DNA of 64,000 bases, taken from Dermacentor variabilis. Lineage: Eukaryota; Arthropoda; Arachnida; Ixodida; Ixodidae. Below the pieces are notes generated by a model. That model searched no databases. It worked only from the letters and a program-made list of their open reading frames with translations, and was not told where the DNA came from. Positions 55,988-64,000 of this stretch are shown here, piece after piece (positions within the stretch are counted from its first letter, which is position 1; each line of letters begins with the position of its first letter). The position numbers and the translations under genes are program-made. Location: contig NC_134571.1 in NCBI RefSeq assembly GCF_050947875.1, forward strand, positions 226,124,024 through 226,188,023. Reading direction: 5' to 3'.

Positions 55988-57745
55988 ATCATCATCATCA
56001 TCAGCCTGGTTACGCCAACTGCAGGGCAAAGGCCTCTCCCCTACTTCTCCAACTAACCCGGTCATGTGCTAATTCAGGCCATGTTGTCCCTGCAAACTTA
56101 TTAATCTCATCCGCCCACCTAACTTTCTGCCGCCCCCTGCGACGCTTCCATTATCTTGGAATCCAATCCGTCACCCTTAATGACTAGCGTTTATCTTCCC
56201 TCTTCATCACATGCCCTGCCCATGCCCATTTCTTTTTTCTTGATTTCAACTAAAATGTCCCTCGCCCAATCTGCTCTCTTCTTATCCCTTAACGTTACAC
56301 CCATCATTCTTCTTTCTATTGCTCGTTGCGTCATCCTCAATTTAAGTAGAACCCTTTTCGTAAGCCTCCAGGTTTCTGCCCCGTAGGTAAGTACTGGTAA
56401 GACAAAGTCGTTATACACTGTTCTCTTGAGGGATAATCGCAACCTGCTGTTAATGATCTGAGAACGCCTGCCTAACGCACCTCAGCCCATTCTTCTTCTT
56501 CTGATTATTTCAGTCTCATGATCCGGATCCGCGGTCACTACCTGTTCTAAGTAGATGTATTCCCTTACCCGTCTCAGTGCCTCGCTACCTATCGTAAACC
56601 GCTGTTCTCTATCGAGACTGTTAAACATTACTTTAGTTTTCTGCAGAATAATTTTTAGACCCACCCTTCTGCTTTGCCTCCCCAGGTCAGTGAGCATGCA
56701 TTGCAATTGGTCCCCTGAGTTACTAAACAAAGCAATATCATCAGCGAATCGCAAGTTACGAAGGTATTCTCGATTAACTCTTATCCCCAAAACTTCCCAA
56801 TTCAGGTCTCTGAATACCTCCTGTAAACACGCTGTGAGCAGCATTGGAGAGATCGTATCTCCCTGCCTGACGCCTTTCTTTATTCGGATTTTGTTGCTTT
56901 CTTTATGTAAGACTACGGTGGCTGTGGAGCCGCAATGGATATCTTTCAGTATTTTTACATACGGCTCGTCTACACCCTGAATTCCTAATGCCTCCATAAC
57001 TGCTGAGGTTTCGACTGAATCAAACGCTTTTTCGCAATCAATGGCAACTATGTATAAAGGTTGGTGATATTCCGCGCGTTTCTCTATCACCTGATTGATA
57101 GTGTGAATATGGTCTATTGTTGAGTAGCCTTTAGGAATCCTGCCTGGTCCTTTGGTTGATAGAAGTCTAAGGTGTTCCTGATTCTATTGGCGGTTACCTT
57201 AGTAAATATCTTGTAGGCAACGCACAGTAAGCTGATCGGTCCATAATTTTACAAGTCATTGGCGTCCCCTTTCTTGTGGATTAAGATTATGTTGGCGTTC
57301 TGCCAAGATTGCGCTGCGCTTCTGGTCATGAGGCATTGCGTATACAGGGTGACCAGTTCTTTTAGAACAATCTGACCACCATCCTTCAACAAATCGGCTG
57401 TTACCTGATCCTCCCCAACTGCCTTTCCCGTTTTGCATAGCTCCCAAGGCTTTCTTTACTGCTTCTACCGGTACTTGCGGGATGTCAAATTACTCTATAG
57501 TATTCCCTCTTCCATTGTCTTCGTGGCTGGCACTGGTACTGCATAAATCTCTACAGAAATCCTCAGCCACTTGAACTATCTTATCCATATTAGTAATGAT
57601 ATTGCCGGCTTTGTCTCTTAACGCATACATCTGATTCTTGCCGATTCCTAGATTCTTCTTCACTTCTTTTAGGCTTCCTCCGTTAATGAGAGCGTGCTCA
57701 ATTCTACCCATATTATACTTCCTTATATCTGCTATCTTAAGCATG
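55988..57745 (-). mobile_element. RTE-like LINE, 3' part (RT), left of nested insertion
   Basis: The 3' end on the left has (ATG)n (plus-strand CATCAT at 55988-56002). RT reading runs up to the codon for Met at 57742-57744, where a 5.1-kb LINE begins. The element continues at 62829 with the preceding linker codons: ...LSKLIN joins MLKIADIRKYN. So one RTE element is split. Confidence 0.9.
56191..57744 (-). pseudogene. RTE reverse transcriptase, broken
   Basis: Minus-strand reading: RKYNMGRIEHALINGGSLKE (57725-57665), then a broken region 57450-57095. Next comes PLYIVAIDCEKAFDSVETSA (57060-57001; motif with catalytic Asp), KKGVRQGDTISPML (motif B), RFADDIALFS with FADD at 56737-56748 intact, and YIYLEQVVTADPDHETEI. 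A TGA follows IRRRRMG (near 56482), after which LRLSLKRTVYNDFVLPVLTY continues in the same frame. Typical RTE order; function would be target-primed reverse transcription. Stops and frameshifts disable it. Confidence 0.85.
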
Positions 57746-58667
57746 ATTTGGCAGCAGCAGCTAGTGGCGGCGAACGGACACTCGTCTAATCGAGGATTTT
57801 CTACTGTCCTTACAGTGCGCAGTCGTCACATCGTGTTGAAGTTATCAGCTGCCCGGATCTCCACTACACCGCACACTGCACGTGTGCAGATTGGATTTCG
57901 AGCACAACAAGGCCCGCCCCACCTACTGATCCTGCTGCCGGTATCTGCTCACCGGAGATAGCCACGTCACGACAACGGAAGGGAAAGGCGCCACCGTCGT
58001 CTACAAATACGGGCGTCACTGCAATGACCTCCTCATTTGGCAGCAGCAGTGGCGGCGAACGGACACTCGTCTAATCGAGGATTTTCTACTGTCGTTACAG
58101 TGCGCAGTCGTCGCATCGTGTTGAAGTTATCAGCTGCCCGGATCTCCACTACACCGCACACTGCACGTGTGCAGATTGGATTTCGAGCACAACAAGGCCC
58201 GCCCCACCTACTGATCCTGCTGCCGGTATCTGCTCACCGGAGATAGCCACGTCACGACAACGGAAGGGAAAGGCGCCACCGTCGTCTACAAATACGGGCG
58301 TCACTGCAATGACCTCCTCATTTGGCAGCAGCAGTGGCGGCGAACGGACACTCGTCTAATCGAGGATTTTCTACTGTCGTTACAGTGCGCAGTCGTCACA
58401 TCGTGTTGAAGTTATCAGCTGCCCGGATCTCCACTACACCGCACACTGCACGTGTGCAGATTGGATTTCGAGCACAACAAGGCCCGCCCCACCTACTGAT
58501 CCTGCTGCCGGTATCTGCTCACCGGAGATAGCCACGTCACGACAACGGAAGGGAAAGGCGCCACCGTCGTCTACAAATACGGGCGTCACTGCAATGACCT
58601 CCTCATTTGGCAGCAGCAGTGGCGGCGAACGGACACTCGTCTAATCGAGGATTTTCTACTGTCGTTA
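57746..58667 (+). repeat. 285-bp 5' monomers of the LINE, about 3.2 copies
   Basis: Units start at 57746, 58035, 58320 and 58605 (289, 285 and 285 bp; the first has an extra CTAG). The fourth ends after 63 bp at 58667, where unique leader begins. Copies are almost identical. The array start coincides with the insertion boundary in the RTE, so the monomers are part of the LINE. Tandem 5' monomers act as promoters in some other LINEs (for example mouse L1); that role here is inferred. The open frames of 69-107 codons in them are probably not genes. Confidence 0.9.
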
Positions 58668-58813
58668 GAGGTTGGTGATTGCCGTCCCTGTTTTAGTTAG
58701 CCGACTAAGGATAGTCTGCCACAGCTGCTGCCCGTTGTTTTAGTTTTTCTGTCTATATTGTTCACTTGTTACCGCATCACTTGAACCAACCTCCCTCGAG
58801 TACGCTCGTCAGA

Positions 58814-59713
58814 ATGTCTAATTCTGTTTGTGATGAATGTGACGTGGCCATTAAGGCAAATGATGAGTATCTGCTTTGCTGCGAATGCTCGGGACATTTT
58901 CACATCAGTCATAATTGTTCGGGAATAACCAAGAAATAATTTCGGTCCAATGATGTTGAATTTAGGAAGTCCTGGCGCTGCCCTTCGTGCCGCAGTAGTA
59001 AGGCCAGCTCCGCCGTTTGTAAGGGGCAGGATGCCTCGATCGCCACCATGCATCTGGAAATTAACAAAAAACTTGATGAGCTGCTCCCACTCAAGCAAAC
59101 TGTTAGTGTAATCGAGGCATCAGTAAAGCTGCTATCGGAAAAGTACGATGATGTCCTTGTGAACCTTGCCAAGCATGATGGCGAAATAAAGACGCTCGCT
59201 TCCAAAGTGACTAAAATTGAGGCATCGTGCGCAAGCATTGAAGTGCAGGCCTTCCGCGCCGCGGTTAACGACCTGGAATATCATAGTCGTAAGCTTAACC
59301 TCGAAATTCATGGCATCAAGCAAGAGAAAGACGAATCGCTCATGGAAAAGCTAAACGTCACAGCGTCTAAACTGGAACTAGCTCCGCTAACTGAGGAAAC
59401 TGTCTCCGCCATCCATAGACTAAAATCAAGAAACACGACCCCGGGCATAATCATTCGGTTTACTAGCCAGTCAACTAAAGACAAATGACTTGCCAAAAAG
59501 AAACAGCTTCCAGGTATCGTGCCTGATGCATTCATGCAGGAAAATCTGACGACACAGGACCGAATGCTTCTGAAGACGGCGAAGGAATGGGCGCATGTCA
59601 ATAAATTCCGCTTCGCATGGTACCGTAATGGCAAAGTCCTCGTGAGGAAAGAAGAGGGTCAGAATGCTTGCCTAATAAAGTGCGCGGCAGACCTTGATAG
59701 GCTGGTCTTTTAG
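58814..59713 (+). pseudogene. LINE ORF1: PHD-like finger, coiled coil, FP-type domain; two stops
   Basis: A single frame from ATG 58814 for 299 codons, interrupted by TAA (58937-58939) and TGA (59486-59488). Residues 6-62 carry Cys/His pairs: CDEC, CCEC, HFH, C35, then CPSC, a PHD-type zinc finger. Residues about 79-150 are helical with a heptad character (MHLEINKKLDELLPLKQTVS onward). Residues about 170-280 contain EIHGIKQEKDESLMEKLN, AIHRLKSR and IIIRFTSQS, as in the FP25K-like domain frequent in arthropod LINE ORF1 proteins. The protein would bind element RNA. The start was chosen because the finger begins at once and the frame is shared. Confidence 0.8.
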
Positions 59714-59749
59714 GTCCAAGCAACACACTTTTTCCTTCTTTCATATCAT

Positions 59750-62597
59750 AATGGCATCCTTATGTGAACCTTATGTTTTTCCTTCCGAATTAAAGGCGTT
59801 CATAGGACCTGGGCACAAAGGATCTGTTCGTTGTATTCATGTAAACTGTCAGTCGCGAAAAACAAAACAGCTGAACTTGACGCCATGTTTAGCAGCCTGG
59901 ATCTGAAGTTTGATTTTATTATGCTGTCAGAGACGTGGTACCACCATAGCTCGTTTCCCTGGCAGCTCCCGAACTGATTGTTTTATTCGATCCAGAACTG
60001 CTTCACGTGGCGGTGGTGTCTGCATGCTAGTGCGAAACAGCCTCAACGTGAAGTGTGTTGAGGAATTTTCTTGCGTCACTAATGATTATGAAGTGCTGTC
60101 AATCCTTCACGCGTGTACAATTTACTCTGTATTTTATCGTCCACCGAATGGCAATTCCGATTGTTTTTTGCTATTCCTTCAAAGGCTTCTTGAACACACT
60201 TCCGATTTCCAGTATAATATCATCATTGGTGGTGACTTTAATATTGATCTTTGTGTTAACACTGTCCTGAGGCGTGATTTTGAGCTATTGTTGCACTCTT
60301 TTGCCTGCCGTAATGTCATACGTTCCCCTACTAGAGTCGCTTCTGATACTTCAACATACCTTGATTTGTTCATCACGAATTGCGGTCAGGCTGATATCAA
60401 ATCTGGTGTTCTTTCATATCACATCAGCGACCACATGCCAATTTTGCTTAGCTGGAAGCGTAAATCAAAAAATAAAAATAAATGTATTCCTATATTTCAA
60501 ACCATCACCAGCGATAACCTTGACCGTTTTCGAGAAGAACTGTGTAAAGTTGACTGGAGTTGTGTTTATTATTCTCAATGTGCTGACACCGCGCATGAGC
60601 TGTTCATTGACACCTTTAGCATGTGCTATCAGAAACATTTTCCGTTCCGTCCACGAAAGCCTCGCGCTTCCCGAATTCGCAAACCGTGGGCCACGAATGA
60701 CCTATTTATAAAAATTAAAGAGAAAAATAGGCTCTTTAACCAGTTTAGTATTTCCAAAGATCCTGGTGATTTGAAAACATTTAGGTCCTTCCGTAACCGG
60801 CTAACAAAACAGCTACGTACTGCTCGTACCTCATATTTTGAACATAACTTTTTAAGATGCCAAAATGATGGCCGTAAGATCTGGCATAAGTTAAACATAT
60901 TAACAAACAGAGAACCGTATCATACTCCCGAGATGCACATTGTCATTAACGGTGAGGAAATCTGTAGTGATGCGCTTCCTGGTTGTTTTAATGATCATTT
61001 CACCAGTACATGTCGCCAAACTGCCAGCCTGAGTGCCTGTCAATTTATAGATACTCATTGCACGGAATCAATATTTTTGAACCCTACTAATGAACATGAA
61101 ATAACACTCCTTTTCCGTAACCTGAGTAATAGTAGTGCCTGTGATGCTGATGGCCTGCAAATCGGGCCTGTCAGCTACGTGCTTGATATTATTTCACCTG
61201 TTCTTGCTCATATCTACAATATCTGTCTCTCACAAGGCCAATTCCCAAAAAGAATGCAGGTGGCAAAGGTGCTTCCGATTTTTAAAAAAGGTGATAAAAC
61301 ACTTATTTCGACCTACAGACCCATCTCCATACTTCCGATTTTTTCCAAAGGACTAGAGAAGATAATATTTTGTAGGTTATCCTGTTTTCTTGACAAACAT
61401 AACTTATTAACCCCACATCAACACGCTTTCCGCAGGTTCATGTCGACTGAACTAGCACTCTTGAAGCAGAAAGAACTAATCCTTGGAAATTTTGAGGCAC
61501 GTTTATTAACGTTAGGCGTTTTTGTCGACCTACCTAAAGCCTTCGATTCTATTGATCATAAACTTCTGGTTCATAAACTAAGTTATTATGGCATCCGTGG
61601 CATTGCTCTCAGCTTACTTGAATCTTACTTGAATCACAGAAAGCAATTTGTGCATGTAAATGGATTATCATCCAGTGTCCTTCCTGTTCATGTGGGTGTC
61701 CCACAAGGAAGCATCTTAGGCCCTCTCTTGTTCAATATTTTCGTAAATGACTTTATTAACATTGATTCCGCCACAACGTACATTATGTATGCCGATGACA
61801 CCACACTTCTTTTTTCATCCAAATGTCTGGATGACCTGGTCTTACGTGCTAACAGCGTGCTCTCGAAAGTACACCAGTGGTCCCTTGAAAATGGTCTCAC
61901 AATCAACTCCGCAAAAACCAAAGCCTTGCTCTTTCATCCAAGAAATATGAATGTCGTGCTACCTGGAGATATTGTCCTTAACTCCAGTACTATTGAAGTT
62001 GTCCAATCAATCAAATGTCTCGGTGTTCACTTTGATCATGATATGACATGGCGCTCTTATGTAGATTTTCTCATAGGCAAACTGTCACAGGTTTTGGGTG
62101 TTGTCTATTCCTTTAGATACCTCCCGCAATCCGTTAAATTGCTGATTTACAACTCACTTTTTTTCAGTCATCTAAATTACGGCTGCCACGTATGGGGGAC
62201 AACTTCAGCCACAAATATTCAAAACCTGTTTGTTATCCAGAAGAAATTTCTTCGTCTCATTTGTAATAAGCCTCGTGATTTTCATTCCGCTCCTCTTTTC
62301 AGCGCGCTTAAAACCCTTAAATTGCCCGCCCTAATAAACCTGCGCTTGTTGACAACTTACAGAAGATATGAGAAAAATATTGGTGCCCTCAGCTCTCTCG
62401 CTAATCTCACAAAACGAGAAACCCCCTACACAACTCGAGCTCCTGAGACTTGGTGTGTTCCTCAACTTCGGACTAATTATGGCCAGCAAATGTTATGCTA
62501 CTGGCTGCCCAGTCTACTCAATGATCTTACCAGATGCAATATCGATGTGTTGACTTGTTCCGCGAAAAATCTGCGTGATATGTTCCTCCAATCTTGA
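59750..62597 (+). pseudogene. LINE ORF2: APE endonuclease and reverse transcriptase, almost intact
   Basis: From ATG 59750 the reading gives VRCIHVNCQS. It leaves the frame near 59868 (FDFIMLSETWY in another frame) and returns before 59970 with RTDCFIRSRTASRGGGVCML. From there one open frame runs to 62597. Endonuclease: YRPPNGN, GGDFN (GDFN 60231-60242), SDH (60426-60434). RT: VLPIFKKGDK, YRPISILP, TPHQHAFRRFMSTELALL, VDLPKAFDSIDH, VGVPQGSILGPLLFNIFVND and YADD (61788-61799). C-terminal: VQSIKCLGVHFDHDMTWRSY and LNYGCHVWG. Catalytic residues are present. The only damage is the pair of compensating frameshifts near the start. Confidence 0.9.
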
Positions 62598-62828
62598 CTG
62601 TGTACCGTTGTACTTAGTGATCTTTTGCCCTTAGTGCTTTTGCTCTTCTCTCTCTTCTTTCCTTCTTTTCTTCTCTTTTTTTTCCCTTACCGTTTCCCAC
62701 CTGCCCTGCTGCTGCCATTGTAACCGGAACCTGGGGCCAGTCAAGCTGCTTCTCCGCAGCATTTTTCCCCTTGTTTTTCCGCCACAACCATGTACCTCCT
62801 TGCTTGTGGAAACAAATAAATAATAATG

Positions 62829-63900
62829 TTGATTAACTTGGAAAGTTCTGCCAGGTCTATTCTAGCTGTAGGGTTAGAGGCTTTCGTACATTGGCGTTTC
62901 TCAATCAGACCTTCCGTCTCCTGCGATAACTTACGGGTATCCTGTCTAACGAAGTTACCACTGCCTTCTATTGCACACTCTTTAATGATGTCCACAATAT
63001 TGTCGTTCATTGCTTCAACACTAAGGTTCTCTTCCCGAGTTAAAGCTGAATATCTGTTATCGAGCTTGATCTGGAATTAGTCTATTTTCTTCGTACTGTT
63101 AGCTCATTCATCGGCTTTGTATGTACCAGTTTCTTCCGTTCCCTCCTCAGGTCTAGTCTAATTCGAGTTCTTGCCTTCCTATGGTCGCTGCAGCGCACCT
63201 TGCCGAGCACATCCACATCTTTTATGATGCCAGGCTTAGCGCAGAGTATGAGGTCTAATTCATTTCTAGTCTCGCCATTCGGGCTCCTCCACGTCCACTT
63301 TCGTTTATCCCGCTTGCGAAAGAAGGTATTCATTATCCTCAAATTATTCCGTTCTGCAAATTCAACTAATAAATCTCGCCTGCTATTTCCGTAAGCTATG
63401 GCATATTCTCCCACTGACTTGTCTCCAGCTTGCTTCTTGCCTATGCTGGAATTGATGTCGCCCGTCAGTACAGTGTATTTTGTTTTTACTTTGCCCATCG
63501 CCGATTCCACGTCTTCATAGAAGCTTTCGACTTCCTGGTTATCATGACTGGATGTAGGGGCGTTGACCTGTAAGACCTTCAATTAGTACCTCCTATTAAG
63601 TTTCACAACAAGTGCCACCCTCTCGTTAATGCTATAGAGTTCCTGTATGTTACTAGCTATATCCTTATTAAGCAGGAATCAGACTACTATTTCTCGTCTC
63701 TCCGCTAAGCCCCTCTAGCACAGGACGTGCCCGCTTTTTAGCACTGTATATGGTTGTTTTGTCCTGCTAACTATAGTGAGCCCTAGTATATCCCATTTAC
63801 TGCCCTCTAATTCCTCCAATAGCACTGCTAGACTCGCCTCACTTGATAACGTTCTAGGGTTAAACGTTGCCAGGTTCAGATTCCAATGGCGGCCTGTCCG
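62829..63900 (-). pseudogene. RTE endonuclease and linker, right of nested insertion
   Basis: Minus strand: LATFNPRTLSSEASLAVLLE (about 63880-63820) opens the APE endonuclease. After stops near 63720-63590 an open segment, 63582-63082, shows TVLTGDINSSIG (GDFN position), FRKRDKRKWTWRSPNG, NELDLILC and VRCSDHRKARTRIR (SDH). A frame change near 63090 and one stop lead into 63010-62829 with the linker MNDNIVDIIKECAIEGSGNF...DLAELSKLIN. The latter joins the RT part at 57744. Same element as 55988-57745. Confidence 0.85.
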
Positions 63901-63944
63901 GTACCAGGGATTCTTAGCACCCTCTGCTGCATCACAGGTGTGAC

Positions 63945-64000
63945 GGCCGCCGTGGTCAGTTGCTTCGCAGCTGCTGGGGACTGAGAGCTGGGGTTCGACT
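63945..64000 (+). other. tRNA-like/SINE-head-like sequence cut by window end
   Basis: 'gccgccgtggtcagttgctt' is followed by GCTGCTGGGGACTGAG and GGGGTTCGACT, a B-box-like end, in an arrangement like the head of the SINE at 13688. It may be part of the RTE 5' region or an independent SINE; the body lies outside the window. Confidence 0.35.

Larger units (their letters stand above)
57746..62828 (+). mobile_element. Nearly full-length CR1-like LINE inserted in the RTE
   Basis: The element is flanked by ATG on both sides (57743-57745 and 62826-62828). It consists of 5' tandem monomers (57746-58667), a leader, ORF1 (58814-59713), ORF2 (59750-62597) and a pyrimidine-rich 3' untranslated region ending in AAATAAATAATA. 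The order (ORF1 with a PHD-like finger, then EN-RT, with a short A/T tail) fits the CR1 group. It has two nonsense codons in ORF1 and two compensating frameshifts in the start of ORF2, but is otherwise complete. It is the most intact LINE here. Confidence 0.9.

Noticed and set aside
57638..58531. Repeated 69-107-codon frames as a small gene family
   Set aside because: They lie in the 285-bp 5' monomers of a LINE, have no motif and recur only because the DNA repeats.
22318..58667. Relationship between the about 285-bp satellite (22.3-26.7 kb) and the 285-bp LINE monomers (57.7-58.7 kb)
   Set aside because: Unit lengths agree but the sequences share no landmark by eye; length coincidence.
1..64000. 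Bacterial or symbiont origin of the window
   Set aside because: No operons, no ribosome-binding-site-led genes; SINEs, LINEs, LTR elements and long microsatellites indicate an animal nuclear genome.

Overview
The window reads as repeat-rich, gene-poor nuclear DNA of an arthropod, most probably a hard (ixodid) tick. The reasons are a complete tRNA-derived SINE of the type known from ixodid ticks (Ruka-like, 13688-13925) plus older relatives, an abundance of CR1/Jockey-like, RTE-like and I-like LINEs, Penelope-like elements with a GIY-YIG domain, Ty3/gypsy elements, and long microsatellites. The taxon is an inference from repeat types recalled by eye; no database was searched. I found no intact host protein-coding gene, rRNA, convincing tRNA or CRISPR. 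The only non-retroelement domain is a 61-codon THAP zinc finger (43761-43946).

Layout. 1-4.9 kb: non-coding with two old SINEs. 4.9-10.5 kb: a decayed Ty3/gypsy element on the minus strand, split between gag and protease by a 3.7-kb array of about 19 copies of a 197-bp unit, which is itself derived from the end of gag. 13.55-15.9 kb: a Penelope-like element built as a large inverted repeat with 12-bp target duplications and a younger SINE inside. 18.5 kb: a minisatellite. 19.5-20.45 kb: tail of an I-like LINE. 22.3-26.7 kb: a second satellite (about 285-bp unit) split by a CR1/Jockey-like LINE. 26.7-27.5 kb: an array of modules resembling tRNA T-arms. 28.8-29.6 kb: another LINE tail. 33.5-36.15 kb: the 3' half of a Ty3/gypsy element with a nearly intact integrase and one LTR. 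37.5-38.5 kb: an RTE fragment. 38.6 and 41.4 kb: small palindromes made of Penelope-element ends. 42-48 kb: LINE ORF1, THAP fragment and a decayed LINE ending in a long compound microsatellite.

49.6-64 kb is a nested stack. An I-like LINE has been entered by a Ty3/gypsy fragment, a Penelope-type inverted pair and an RTE element. The Penelope pair carries a CR1/Jockey-like LINE, which carries a Tc1/mariner-like MITE. The RTE element carries a nearly complete CR1-like LINE (57746-62828) whose 5' end consists of 285-bp tandem monomers.

Nothing here forms a working pathway: every element reading frame has at least one stop, frameshift or truncation. The value of the window is in how the repeats were built: a satellite born inside a retrotransposon gag gene and showing dimer and tetramer higher-order structure, Penelope ends acting as palindromic units with target duplications, LINE tails seeding microsatellites, and promoter-like monomers on a LINE 5' end.
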